This document shows positions 33,420-42,765 of a stretch of DNA of 57,248 bases, piece after piece; position 1 is the stretch's first letter, and every line of letters begins with the position of its first letter. Source of the stretch: JBBQKI01 sp038326725 (GTDB lineage Bacteria > Bacteroidota > Bacteroidia > Flavobacteriales > Flavobacteriaceae); contig JBBQKI010000015.1 in the NCBI GenBank assembly GCA_038326725.1, positions 1 to 57,248 of the forward strand, given 5' to 3'. The position numbers and the translations under genes are program-made. A model generated the notes under the pieces. The model did not search any database, was not told the DNA's origin, and was given only the letters and a program-made list of their open reading frames with translations.

Positions 33420-34556
33420 ATGATAATTCCAAAAACACCTATTAATCCAACACCCCCTCTCACGTCTCACGTCTCACATCTCACATCTAAAAAAATAGCC
33501 GTCCTCTGTAATTATGAACTCCTGCCCGAACGGGTGGGGGGAATGGACCAGTTCTTTTGGCGGTTCTATGCAAGATGCAAGGAAAACGGAGTGGAGGTGG
33601 ATTGGTTTTTTCCAAATAAAGGCGATCACGGTAAATATGGTAATTTGAACATCATTCCGGCGAACGGAAAGTCCATTGAAAGTTCTTTTTTGGAGCACCT
33701 TCAAAAGAACAAACCCACCTATACCCACGTTATTACCCACTTTTTGGAACTTTGCACCCCTTTTTATAAACAGGTAAAACAAATAACGAGGGCCAAAGTT
33801 ATTGCTGTGGACCATAACCCACGCCCCCTTTCCGGATATCCCTTTCAAAAGAAGTTGAAAAAACGGCTTAAAGGGTTTCTGTATTCCCGTTACACCGATA
33901 TTTTTGTTGGGGTTTCGAAATATACGGTGGGGGTACTCATAAATGATTTCGGCCCACAACTAAAAGGGAAAACCCTAACCATCTACAACGGTGTACTTTT
34001 GGACAACATCGTCGTCCGAGATGAAAGAAGTAGGGAGAACCCGGTTTTCTTGGTGGCATCGCACCTGCGGGAATCAAAAGGCATACAAGACCTGATTGAA
34101 GCAGTGGCACTGTTGCCGGAAGATATGAAGAAAGATATCACTATTGATATTTATGGGGATGGCCCTTTTAAGAGGCCGTTAATGGATTCCGTGGAAAAAC
34201 ATTCCCTGCGGAAGGTTTTTAATTTTAAGGGAAGCCTGCCCAATCTAAATGGGGTATACGGTAAATATGATTATATGCTACAACCCACCCACATGGAGTG
34301 CTTTAGCCTTTCTGTCTTGGAGAGCCTTGCCGCAAATGTTCCCGTAGTTACCACCCAAGTGGGCGGGAACGAAGAGGTGGTTTCTTCCGGTAAAAACGGG
34401 TATATTTATAAAGCCAGAGACATCAATTCACTTTCGGGGATAATTATGGGCCTGGCCAAGGGGAAGCTCGGCTTAACCGAAAATACAAGGCCTTTAATTG
34501 AAAACAGTTTTTCCGTAGAACAAATGGTGGATCACCATTATAACCTTCTTAAATGA
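33420..34556 (+). CDS. Family 4 glycosyltransferase with repeat-encoded N-terminus
   Basis: A 378-residue GT-B enzyme. The real fold starts at KIAVLCNYELLPERVGGMDQFF (from about residue 28); donor domain: VASHLRESKGIQDLIEA, IDIYGDGPFK, and the E-x7-E region ECFSLSVLESLAANVPVV. The only in-frame ATG is at 33420, six bases after the previous stop, so the first 27 residues would be encoded partly by a heptamer tract (33458-33485). Either translation starts at a non-standard codon near 33486-33494, or the tract is translated, in which case a change by one heptamer would shift the frame. Stop overlaps the next ATG (ATGA). Confidence 0.88.
   Translation: MIIPKTPINPTPPLTSHVSHLTSKKIAVLCNYELLPERVGGMDQFFWRFYARCKENGVEVDWFFPNKGDHGKYGNLNIIPANGKSIESSFLEHLQKNKPTYTHVITHFLELCTPFYKQVKQITRAKVIAVDHNPRPLSGYPFQKKLKKRLKGFLYSRYTDIFVGVSKYTVGVLINDFGPQLKGKTLTIYNGVLLDNIVVRDERSRENPVFLVASHLRESKGIQDLIEAVALLPEDMKKDITIDIYGDGPFKRPLMDSVEKHSLRKVFNFKGSLPNLNGVYGKYDYMLQPTHMECFSLSVLESLAANVPVVTTQVGGNEEVVSSGKNGYIYKARDINSLSGIIMGLAKGKLGLTENTRPLIENSFSVEQMVDHHYNLLK
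33458..33485. repeat. Heptamer tract in the 5' end of a glycosyltransferase gene
   Basis: Four in-phase units: TCTCACG, TCTCACG, TCTCACA, TCTCACA. They lie between the only ATG (33420) and the conserved start of the enzyme. TCTCAC-type units also occur at 16449 and 4165. Confidence 0.9.
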
Positions 34557-35689
34557 AAATAGCCTTCCTTACGCCCGAATACCCTCATCCCAAAACAGGT
34601 TCGGCTGGGGGTATTGGCACCAGTATTTTGAACCTCGCCAAAGGTTTGGTAGCGCAAGGCAATAAGGTTTTGGTCTTAGTGTACGGCCAAGGAGCCGATG
34701 AGGTTTTTGAGGCAAATGGGATCACGGTGCACCGGATGAAAAACCTAAAGGTAAAAGGCCTCTCGCTCTTGCTTACCCAATGGAAGGTGCAGCGGCTCAT
34801 CAACAGGCTTTATTCCGAAAAAAAAATCGACTTGGTGGAAGCCCCGGACTGGACCGGTTTTACTGCCTTTGTAAGGCCGCGTTGCCCCTTGCTGATCCGT
34901 TTGAACGGTAGCGATACCTATTTCTGTCATTTAGAAGAACGCCCCGTAAAGTCAAGTAACCGCTTTCTGGAAAGACGCGCCCTGCAAAAAGCGGACGGCA
35001 TTATTTCGGTAAGCGCGTTTACGGCAGAGCTTACCAACAAACTGTTCAAGCTGGACCGGGAAATGACCATCATCCCCAATTCGGTGGTTATGGATCAATT
35101 TGAACCTGCCGATACGCCCCCACAACCCAATACCATCCTCTACTTTGGCACCCTGATCCGCAAAAAAGGCTTGCTTGAACTGCCCCATATTTTTAATGAA
35201 GTTATCAAGAAAAAGCCAGAGGCTCAATTGATTTTAGTGGGGAAGGATAGTGGCGACAAAAAAAGCGGCAGCCCTTCCACCTGGCAGTTGATGCAACCGC
35301 TATTCAGCAAGGAAGCCTTGCAATGTGTAAACTATTTGGGCCCCGTACCCTATAATGAAATCAAGCAGCTGATTGCACGGGCCACCGTTTGTGTATTTCC
35401 CAGTTTTGCGGAGGCTCTGCCTGTTTCTTGGATAGAAGCAATGGCCTTGAAAAAGCCGGTGGTAGCTTCCAATATCGGCTGGGCCAGCGAAGTGATTGAT
35501 GATGCCGAAAGCGGGTTTTTGGCTTACCCGAAAGACCATAAAACCTTTGCCGATAGGATACTGCAACTATTGAATGATGAAGGATTGCAACAAAGCTTGG
35601 GCGAAAAGGCGAGGGAGAAGGTTAAAAATACATTTAGTATTGAGTTGGTGGCAAGGCAAAGTATGGAGTGTTACAAAAAGTTTCTTTAA
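34553..35689 (+). CDS. Family 4 glycosyltransferase
   Basis: A 378-residue GT-B enzyme of the GT4 family. The acceptor half opens IAFLTPEYPHPKTGSAGGIGTSILNLAKGL with the Gly-rich loop; the donor half has YFGTLIRKKGLLELPHIFNEV, LILVGKD and the E-x7-E motif FAEALPVSWIEAMALKKPVV. It overlaps the previous gene by 4 bases (ATGA), a sign of coupled translation. Donor is not predictable. Confidence 0.92.
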   Translation: MKIAFLTPEYPHPKTGSAGGIGTSILNLAKGLVAQGNKVLVLVYGQGADEVFEANGITVHRMKNLKVKGLSLLLTQWKVQRLINRLYSEKKIDLVEAPDWTGFTAFVRPRCPLLIRLNGSDTYFCHLEERPVKSSNRFLERRALQKADGIISVSAFTAELTNKLFKLDREMTIIPNSVVMDQFEPADTPPQPNTILYFGTLIRKKGLLELPHIFNEVIKKKPEAQLILVGKDSGDKKSGSPSTWQLMQPLFSKEALQCVNYLGPVPYNEIKQLIARATVCVFPSFAEALPVSWIEAMALKKPVVASNIGWASEVIDDAESGFLAYPKDHKTFADRILQLLNDEGLQQSLGEKAREKVKNTFSIELVARQSMECYKKFL

Positions 35690-35691
35690 TA

Positions 35692-37245
35692 ATGAGAATG
35701 ATAGGGGGCATGTTTAAGGAATATATCAATTCGCAAGGGGAGGTCATCCTCTACCGAGGCAGCCTAGACTTCGAAATATTGGAACGGGTCTCATTGGGAC
35801 CCGGAGATATTTGGCACAGCGGACCGGACCAGGGATTTCGGGATGCCTTTCCCGAGATAGTGTATCAAACCGCGGTCTTTTTTTGGTATTTAAACGATTT
35901 TAAAGGGCAGGAAAGTTGTATAAGTTGGCGCATGAACTCTAAACAGTTTGCTATAAGGAAAAAGGTTTGGGAACATTTTAAAGGTTTTGACCCGGAATAT
36001 GAGAACGAAAACATGCAAGGGTTGGATTTTGCCTATAATGCCTTGCGCAATGGCGGTGCGATTCCTTTATACATAAAGGGTCTTTTTAAGGAAACCAGAA
36101 AGGAAACAGTAAAAATCTCAACGAAAGACCGTTATGTTTTTTTTAGGAAAAATTATAAAACCGAACACTCCCTTTACATGTTGTTCCGCAAGGGATTGTG
36201 GAAACCTAAGGAATGGCAGTGGTTCATATTTGCACAGAAGCATTATAAAAAGCGGGCAGAATTGGTCAAGTTGCCTCCCCGCCAATTATTGCCTATTACG
36301 GGAAAACCAACTGTAAGTTATATTATACCAACCATGTTCCGGCAGGAGTTTACGTTTCAGTTGTTAGAAGATTTAAAAGCACAAACCCACCCACCCACCC
36401 AGGTTATAGTGGTTGATGCCACCCCGTCTGCCCAGCGCGACGATACTTTATATGAGGGTAAGAATTATCCGTTTAAGCTTCAAGTTCACTGGCAAAATAG
36501 CAGTGGCAGTTGCAGGGCAAGGAACGAAGCCATAGGCCGCTGTACTTCGGATTATATAATTTTTGGTGACGATGACATTCGTGTTCCACAAGATTTTATA
36601 GCAGGGCATTTAAGCTTATTGCAAACCTATAATGCAGGTGCCTGTAACGGCCTTGACATAAGGGCAGACCATCAGCGCCAAAACTTGGAAGACCTTAACA
36701 GTAAGTTGAAAAATTTGGGAATAGCCCGTTGGTATTCGGGGGCTGCAAACAGTTTCAGCAATGCAAACTCCTGTGTAAAGCGGGAACACGTAAACGTCCT
36801 TCAGGGTAATGATATTAATTTCGATGGGGGCTACGGCGAGGATAGCGATTTTGGACTTTCCCTTGTAAAGATGGGCGTAACGGTTCTGCACAACCCTTTT
36901 TCTGCAAACCTTCATTTAAAACCCCATTCGGGCGGTTACAGGTGGTGGGGAACCCAATCAAAACTAAAGGGCGCAAGTAGAAAGACACTTCCGTGGGAAT
37001 TGGATGTCCCGGTAAAGTGGGTACGGCCAGTGCCAAGTCCTACAGTTATGTACGGGTTAATAAAACATTTCACCCCCCGGCAACTCAAGGAATATAGAAA
37101 TAAATATTTCTTCCTTTACCTTTTTAAAAAATCAAAAGTAACCTTGCCATTTCGATTGTTGAGAATACCTTATAAATTTGCGCAGTTCCGGCGGTCAATT
37201 TTTTATGCGAAAAAATTGATGCAACTTGGCCCGAGACATAAGTAA
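35692..37245 (+). CDS. Chimeric glycosyltransferase: GT2 C-terminal half fused to a complete GT2
   Basis: A 517-residue protein. Residues about 200-517 are a complete GT2 (SYIIPTMFRQEFTFQLLEDLKAQ, VVVDATPS, SGSCRARNEAIGR, FGDDDIRVPQDF, then GGYGEDSDFGLSLVKMG). In front, residues about 1-170 look like only the acceptor half of another GT2 (SKQFAIRKKVWEHFKGFDPEYENENMQGLDFAYNALRNGG has the usual GGFDxxF...E layout) with no nucleotide-binding half. The start is ATG 35692, two bases after the previous stop; the upstream GTG in frame overlaps that gene and is less likely. It may be a remnant fusion or a true two-domain enzyme. Confidence 0.82.
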   Translation: MRMIGGMFKEYINSQGEVILYRGSLDFEILERVSLGPGDIWHSGPDQGFRDAFPEIVYQTAVFFWYLNDFKGQESCISWRMNSKQFAIRKKVWEHFKGFDPEYENENMQGLDFAYNALRNGGAIPLYIKGLFKETRKETVKISTKDRYVFFRKNYKTEHSLYMLFRKGLWKPKEWQWFIFAQKHYKKRAELVKLPPRQLLPITGKPTVSYIIPTMFRQEFTFQLLEDLKAQTHPPTQVIVVDATPSAQRDDTLYEGKNYPFKLQVHWQNSSGSCRARNEAIGRCTSDYIIFGDDDIRVPQDFIAGHLSLLQTYNAGACNGLDIRADHQRQNLEDLNSKLKNLGIARWYSGAANSFSNANSCVKREHVNVLQGNDINFDGGYGEDSDFGLSLVKMGVTVLHNPFSANLHLKPHSGGYRWWGTQSKLKGASRKTLPWELDVPVKWVRPVPSPTVMYGLIKHFTPRQLKEYRNKYFFLYLFKKSKVTLPFRLLRIPYKFAQFRRSIFYAKKLMQLGPRHK

Positions 37246-37246
37246 T

Positions 37247-38245
37247 ATGAATTTCTCCCTCATCATCTGTACCTATATGCGCCCGAACGCCCTTTGCAGG
37301 TTGTTGGATTCGGTAGGTCAGCAAAGTTTGTACCCTAATGAAATCCTCATCATTGATGGCTCCACGAACAGGGAAACAGGACAGGAGCTGCAACAAAAAT
37401 CTTATAAAAACCTTCACTATCATTTAGTTTCAGATAAAGATAGGGGACTAACAAGGCAACGGAATTATGGAATAGGAAAGGTCAATAAAAATGCCGAAGT
37501 GGTTTGCTTTTTAGACGATGATACGGTGCTGGAACCTGATTATTTCAAGGAATTGATTGGTAGCTATAAAGTATATCCCGATGCAATGGGAGTGGGCGGT
37601 TATATCAATAATGAAGTAACTTGGAAAAAAATGTTGCCACAAGAAAGCCTCTTCATTACTGCATTTGCCTATGATGGTTGGGTACGAAAGGATGGTAGCC
37701 GTTTTGTATTACGCAAAAAACTAGGGCTGGACAGTAAGCTACCACCTGCTTGGTTCCCTGAATTCGGCCATGGCAGGAGCGTTTCCTTTTTGCCACCATC
37801 GGGCAAGACCTATCAGGTACAGCAATTGATGGGCGGAGTTTCTTCCTTTAAAAAGGAAGTTTTCGTGGGTTTGAAATTTTCCAATTATTTTGAAGGCTAT
37901 GGCCTATATGAAGATGCCGATTTCACCTTAAGGGTTTCTAAAAAGGGAAATCTCTATGTAAATACTGCCGCCCAACTGGCTCATTTGCATGAAGAGGGCG
38001 GCCGCCCGGATTCCTACCGCTATGGAAAAATGGTGGTCCGAAATGGGTGGTACGTTTGGCGGGTTGCATACCCTGCACCATCCTTGAAGGCAAAGCTTAA
38101 ATGGCATAGCATTGGTTTTTTGCTAACTTTGATCCGTTTTGCCAACGCTGTTAAAGGTCCAAAAAGAAAAGAAGCATTTTCGGAAGCCCTTGGCCGGGTG
38201 GCCGGCTGGTGGGGCTTGTGGTTCAATAAACCCAACATACAATGA
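37247..38245 (+). CDS. Family 2 glycosyltransferase
   Basis: A 332-residue GT-A enzyme: FSLIICTYMRPNALCRLLDSVGQQ, LIIDGSTNRE, RGLTRQRNYGIGKV, the metal-site FLDDDTVLEPDYF and acceptor-side YFEGYGLYEDADFTLRVSKKG. The ATG at 37247 is one base past the previous stop and is preferred to an upstream TTG (37226) that overlaps it. Its layout resembles the GT2 half of the previous gene. Stop overlaps the next ATG (ATGA). Confidence 0.9.
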   Translation: MNFSLIICTYMRPNALCRLLDSVGQQSLYPNEILIIDGSTNRETGQELQQKSYKNLHYHLVSDKDRGLTRQRNYGIGKVNKNAEVVCFLDDDTVLEPDYFKELIGSYKVYPDAMGVGGYINNEVTWKKMLPQESLFITAFAYDGWVRKDGSRFVLRKKLGLDSKLPPAWFPEFGHGRSVSFLPPSGKTYQVQQLMGGVSSFKKEVFVGLKFSNYFEGYGLYEDADFTLRVSKKGNLYVNTAAQLAHLHEEGGRPDSYRYGKMVVRNGWYVWRVAYPAPSLKAKLKWHSIGFLLTLIRFANAVKGPKRKEAFSEALGRVAGWWGLWFNKPNIQ

Positions 38246-39351
38246 AGTTTTTGGTGGTAACCCACGTTTTGCATAAATATTCTCCCGTGGGCTATTGGGG
38301 ATATGAACCCTATGTTCGAGAAATGAACTTATGGTTTAAACAGGTGGATGAAGTGACGATAATCGCCCCTTTCTCCGAAGAACCCCCACAAACCATTGAT
38401 GCGGCCTATGAATGTGATAAACTGCGCTCTGTGAAAGTCCCCCTTATAGGTTTTAACAGCTTTGGTAAAGCTTTTAAAAGTTTGTTTTTCTTTCCTTATA
38501 TTTTTATAAAACTGCTTTTGGAAATGCGAAAAACAGACCATATACATTTACGCTGCCCCGGCAATATGGGATTGCTGGGCTGTGTAGCACAAGTGTTTTT
38601 TCCAACAAAGCCCAAAACAGCAAAATACGCAGGAAACTGGGACCCGGCAGCAAAACAGCCCTTAAGCTACCGCTTTCAAAAATGGCTGCTTTCCAATACG
38701 TTTTTAACAAAGAACATGAAGGTTTTGGTGTATGGCGAATGGCCCCGCCAAACCAAAAATATAAAACCCTTTTTCACGGCCAGTTATGCTGAAAGCAAAA
38801 AAACAAAAATTGCTATGCCAAATTTTGAACCGCCTTTTAGGTTCTTGTTTGTAGGCTCCCTCTCCAAAGGGAAAAACCCTTTGTATGCTGTTCGGTTGAT
38901 TGAAGCGCTAATGGCTGAAGGCGTGGACTGCAGCCTAGATGTTTATGGTGAAGGCAATGAAATGGGGGCCCTTCAAAACTATGTGCATGTAAAAGGATTA
39001 TCCAACGTAAACCTTCACGGCAATCAAAGTACCGAAATTGTTGAGGCCGCCTATAAAGAAAGTCATTTTTTGATTCTGCCTTCCCAGTCTGAAGGATGGC
39101 CCAAAGCAGTAGCAGAAGCCATGTTTTGGGGCGTAGTTCCGCTAGCTACCCCGGTATCCTGCGTGCCGTGGATGTTGGGGTATGGAGGGCGCGGCCTGCT
39201 TTTGACGATGCATTTGGAAAAAGACACGGCACAATTGTTAACAGCAATCGCAAATCCTCAACAGCTTGTGGAAATGAGTAAAAAAGCACAGCATTGGTCT
39301 CGGGAATATACCTTGGAAAAGTTTAAAACCGCAATTAAAGGGCTATTATGA
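38242..39351 (+). CDS. Family 4 glycosyltransferase
   Basis: A 369-residue GT-B enzyme. Acceptor half: FLVVTHVLHKYSPVGYWGYEPYVREM; the middle segment HLRCPGNMGLLGC and KYAGNWDP is a recognisable subfamily feature. Donor half: FLFVGSLSKGKNPLYAVRLIEAL, LDVYGEGNEM, and ILPSQSEGWPKAVAEAMFWGVVPLA with the E-x7-E pair. It overlaps genes on both sides by 4 bases. Confidence 0.9.
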   Translation: MKFLVVTHVLHKYSPVGYWGYEPYVREMNLWFKQVDEVTIIAPFSEEPPQTIDAAYECDKLRSVKVPLIGFNSFGKAFKSLFFFPYIFIKLLLEMRKTDHIHLRCPGNMGLLGCVAQVFFPTKPKTAKYAGNWDPAAKQPLSYRFQKWLLSNTFLTKNMKVLVYGEWPRQTKNIKPFFTASYAESKKTKIAMPNFEPPFRFLFVGSLSKGKNPLYAVRLIEALMAEGVDCSLDVYGEGNEMGALQNYVHVKGLSNVNLHGNQSTEIVEAAYKESHFLILPSQSEGWPKAVAEAMFWGVVPLATPVSCVPWMLGYGGRGLLLTMHLEKDTAQLLTAIANPQQLVEMSKKAQHWSREYTLEKFKTAIKGLL

Positions 39352-40406
39352 AAGTGCTGCAACTCATAGATTCCCTACACCCTGGCGGTGCGGAGCGAAT
39401 GGCGGTAACCATTGCCAATGCCCTGGTTTCGGAAAAGGTGGGATCCTATTTGTGCGCTACACGAGAGGAAGGGCTTCTAAAGCAAAATTTAAAAATCGGG
39501 GTCGGTTATTTTTATTTAAAAAAGAAAAGCGCGTTGGATATTGTTGCACTTTTAAGGTTGAGGCGAAAAATACGTCAACATCAAATTACCATAGTGCACG
39601 CCCATACTACTTCTTATTTTTTTGCAACCCTTTTAAAAATAAGCTGCCCAAGTCTTAAGCTCATTTGGCACGAACACCAGGGAGACAGGATAGCAACTAC
39701 ACGAAGGGAAAACCTAGTGCTTTATTTTTGTTCTTTTTTTTTCACAAGCATCATTGTAGTAAACCAGGTTTTGCAAAGGTGGTGTGAAAAAAATCTACTA
39801 TCCGAAAAAGTGATTTACCTCCCCAATTTTGTGCTTACGGAAAATTTATATTCCCGATTGAATACAGAAAAAAACATTGTTTGTGTGGCGAATTTACGAA
39901 GCCCAAAAAACCATAACCTATTATTAAAAGCCTTTGCCATCGTTCATTCTACTCACCCTGACTGGAAGCTGCACCTTTTGGGAAGGGATTTCGAAGATTC
40001 CTATTCAGCCGATTTGAAAACAATAGCCTTGAAGGAGGATATGAACGAGTCCATAATCTTTTGGGGAAGTAGCGATATGGTCGAATCGGTTATTTCCACT
40101 TCGGCCATCGGGGTACTTTCATCCAATAGTGAAGGCTTGCCAATGGCTTTGTTGGAATACGGTAGGGCAGGCCTTGCCGTGGTGTGCACCGATGTGGGCC
40201 AATGCAGGGAAGTGGTTGGCCCTTTTGGAAAAATAGTCCCCCCAAAAAATGAGGATGCCCTAGCAGAGGCCTTGCTTTTTTATATAGAAAATGAAGGGGA
40301 AAGAGTAACGGATGCCGAGGGGTTTTCAAAACATATTACTGCAAACTACAGCGGGAAAAACATTATGCCTAAATTGTTGGCGATATATAAAAACGAAGTT
40401 TCATAA
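39348..40406 (+). CDS. Family 4 glycosyltransferase
   Basis: A 352-residue GT-B enzyme of GT4 type: VLQLIDSLHPGGAERMAVTIANAL (3-26) is the classical acceptor-side GGAE loop; VHAHTTSYFF; donor half CVANLRSPKNHNLLLKAF, LHLLGRD and the E-x7-E region NSEGLPMALLEYGRAGLAVV. The final TAA (40404-40406) overlaps a possible ATA start of the next gene. Confidence 0.92.
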   Translation: MKVLQLIDSLHPGGAERMAVTIANALVSEKVGSYLCATREEGLLKQNLKIGVGYFYLKKKSALDIVALLRLRRKIRQHQITIVHAHTTSYFFATLLKISCPSLKLIWHEHQGDRIATTRRENLVLYFCSFFFTSIIVVNQVLQRWCEKNLLSEKVIYLPNFVLTENLYSRLNTEKNIVCVANLRSPKNHNLLLKAFAIVHSTHPDWKLHLLGRDFEDSYSADLKTIALKEDMNESIIFWGSSDMVESVISTSAIGVLSSNSEGLPMALLEYGRAGLAVVCTDVGQCREVVGPFGKIVPPKNEDALAEALLFYIENEGERVTDAEGFSKHITANYSGKNIMPKLLAIYKNEVS

Positions 40407-40456
40407 AGCCAATAAAGAAAATATCGTACCTCCAGCTTATAGCCTTCCACATTGCC

Positions 40457-41746
40457 ATGGGGTTTGTGGTCTATTCTGGACTTCCCTCCAGGTACTTACT
40501 TCTTGTCGCAATAATATATTTTATATACCGCATTTTCAGCAGCGGCAACAAAAAAGATGAAGTTTTACTGGCTGCGGGTTATGTTATGGGCTACGAGGTT
40601 TTTTCAAGGATGACGGGAGGGGCCTTTTCCTATGAATTTGCAAAATATGCAGTTATTGGATTTTTATTGATTGGGATGTTTTTTAAAGGTTTTAAAATGG
40701 CTTCATGGCCTTATCTTTTCTATATCCTGCTATTGGTTCCCGGCATATTGTTTTCGGCCATTAATTTAAACTACGGCAGTAATGTGGCAAATGCCATAGG
40801 TTTCAATTTGAGTGGGCCAATTTGTTTGGGGATTTCAGCTTTATACTGTTATAACCGGCAGATGCCGAAGGAAAGGTTACAGGGTATTTTACTGGCCATA
40901 CTGTTACCGATTGTTACCACCAGCACCTATTTGTTTTTGTACACCCCCAGCATACGCGATGTTCTTACCGGAACCGAGTCCAACTTTGCAGCTTCCGGTG
41001 GCTATGGCCCTAACCAGGTTGCTACCATTTTGGGTTTGGGTATATTCATACTTTTCACCCGTTTATTTGTCATAAAAAACAGAGTTGTCAATATTGTGGA
41101 TCTTGTGCTTTTGGCCTTGATTGGCTATAGGGCCATCATTACTTTTTCGAGAGGCGGGGTCCTAACAGCCTTGGTTTGTGCCTTGATTTTTATAGGCATC
41201 TACCTATTGCGGTCTAATGCACGGAAAAAAGCGATTTTGCTTCCAAAGATAATAATAGTGGGTGGAGTAATATTCCTAACGTGGTTTATCAGTTCTATTA
41301 CCACCATGGGCTTGATCGAAAACCGCTATGCAAATGAAGATGCCATAGGCAGGGAAAAAGAGGACGTTGGTACAGGAAGAACTGCCTTGTTCTCTGAGGA
41401 GCTTGAGGCGTTTAAAGAATCGCCCATTACCGGGCTGGGTATAGGGAAAGCAAAAGAGTACAGACAAGAAGAAACGGGGAATGTTGCTGCTACCCATAAT
41501 GAAGTAAGCCGATTGCTTTCGGAACATGGGCTATTCGGATTGCTGGCACTGCTTATTTTATTATTTACCCCCTTGTTTTTTAGGTTTCAGAACAAAACAA
41601 ATGTGTATTTGTTTTCTTTTTTGGTATTTTGGTTCCTCACTATCAACCACTCATCCATGCGGATTGCAGCCCCTGCGTTTATTTATGGTTTAAGCTTAAT
41701 AACACTTATAAATGCCAAAAAAAAGCCTGCTATACATAGGGAATAA
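40457..41746 (+). CDS. O-antigen ligase/polymerase-like membrane protein
   Basis: A membrane protein with about 10-11 hydrophobic helices and, near residue 200-230, the segment ITFSRGGVLTALVCALIF that marks the Wzy_C/O-antigen ligase family; a large periplasmic loop follows (TGRTALFSEELEAFKESPITGLGIGKAKEY, with the GIG and later AATHNEVSRLLSEHGLFG motifs). It joins or polymerises lipid-linked glycan. The first ATG is 40457, but the frame is open back to 40391 and encodes a hydrophobic extension that completes the first helix, so the true start may be upstream at a non-standard codon. The end overlaps the next gene by 35 bases. Confidence 0.85.
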   Translation: MGFVVYSGLPSRYLLLVAIIYFIYRIFSSGNKKDEVLLAAGYVMGYEVFSRMTGGAFSYEFAKYAVIGFLLIGMFFKGFKMASWPYLFYILLLVPGILFSAINLNYGSNVANAIGFNLSGPICLGISALYCYNRQMPKERLQGILLAILLPIVTTSTYLFLYTPSIRDVLTGTESNFAASGGYGPNQVATILGLGIFILFTRLFVIKNRVVNIVDLVLLALIGYRAIITFSRGGVLTALVCALIFIGIYLLRSNARKKAILLPKIIIVGGVIFLTWFISSITTMGLIENRYANEDAIGREKEDVGTGRTALFSEELEAFKESPITGLGIGKAKEYRQEETGNVAATHNEVSRLLSEHGLFGLLALLILLFTPLFFRFQNKTNVYLFSFLVFWFLTINHSSMRIAAPAFIYGLSLITLINAKKKPAIHRE

Positions 41747-42731
41747 ACTGTCCGCAAAAGGAAAAACGGCCACTACTATAGATACTTTGAGCCCTTTACT
41801 GCAGAGTGATGGTTTCCGTGTGTATACTGCTTCTTCCGTTACCAATAAATACCTACGGTTTGTGGATATGCTTTATAAAACATACTCGTATCGAAATAAA
41901 GTTAACCTTGTTTTGATTGACACCTATAGCACCCAAAACTTTTATTATGCCCTTGCGGTCGGTAGTTTGTGCAGGCTCTTGAAGCTACCCTATATTCCCA
42001 TCCTTCACGGGGGCAATTTGCCGGCACGGTTAAAAAAAAATCCACGGCTTTGCAGCTTTCTTTTTAATTATGCCAAAGCCAACGTTGTTCCTTCGGAATA
42101 TCTTTTGGATACTTTTATAGCCGAGGGATATACCAATCTTGTTCATATTCCCAATGTGATGGAAATTAATAAATATCCTTTTAAACCCCGAAAGAAGGTA
42201 GAAGCCAAACTGCTATGGGTTCGCGCTTTTGCTGAAATCTACAATCCTTTACTTGCTTTACAGCTTGTGGAAAAATTAATGAAAACGAATATTGAAGTTT
42301 TCCTTTGTATGGTGGGCCCTGAGAAAGATGGTTCTTTATCAAAATGCAAAAAATATGCTCAAGATAAAAACCTGCCCGTCATTTTCAAGGGAAAACTTGA
42401 AAAGGAAGAATGGATTTCCGTCTCCCAAGAATATGATATTTTCCTTAACACCACCAATTTTGACAATATGCCCGTAAGCATCATTGAGGCAATGGCACTT
42501 GGTTTCCCCGTGATTTCCACCAATGTTGGGGGTTTACATTATTTGATTGAGAAAAACAAAACCGGGATCCTGATTCCGCCTAATAACGTGGAAGGTTTTG
42601 AAAACGCAATCATTACATTATTAAATAATCCTGAAATGGTTGCTGATTTATCAACTAACGCCCGAAGGAAAGCTGAATCATTTGATTGGGAAAAGGTGAA
42701 GCATCTTTGGACGGGACTTTTAGCAAACTGA
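41712..42731 (+). CDS. Family 4 glycosyltransferase
   Basis: A 339-residue GT-B enzyme: SLLYIGNKLSAKGKTATTIDTLSPLL, YIPILHGGNLPARL (about 96-109), VVPSEYLLDTF; donor half AKLLWVRAFAEIYNPLLALQLV, MVGPEKDGS, and NTTNFDNMPVSIIEAMALGFPVI with the E-x7-E-like pair. It starts inside the end of the O-antigen ligase gene (35-base overlap) and is probably translated from the same message. Function beyond sugar transfer is unknown. Confidence 0.9.
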   Translation: MPKKSLLYIGNKLSAKGKTATTIDTLSPLLQSDGFRVYTASSVTNKYLRFVDMLYKTYSYRNKVNLVLIDTYSTQNFYYALAVGSLCRLLKLPYIPILHGGNLPARLKKNPRLCSFLFNYAKANVVPSEYLLDTFIAEGYTNLVHIPNVMEINKYPFKPRKKVEAKLLWVRAFAEIYNPLLALQLVEKLMKTNIEVFLCMVGPEKDGSLSKCKKYAQDKNLPVIFKGKLEKEEWISVSQEYDIFLNTTNFDNMPVSIIEAMALGFPVISTNVGGLHYLIEKNKTGILIPPNNVEGFENAIITLLNNPEMVADLSTNARRKAESFDWEKVKHLWTGLLAN

Positions 42732-42765
42732 TTTTTAACTACTTTTATATCCCCAAACTTTTACT

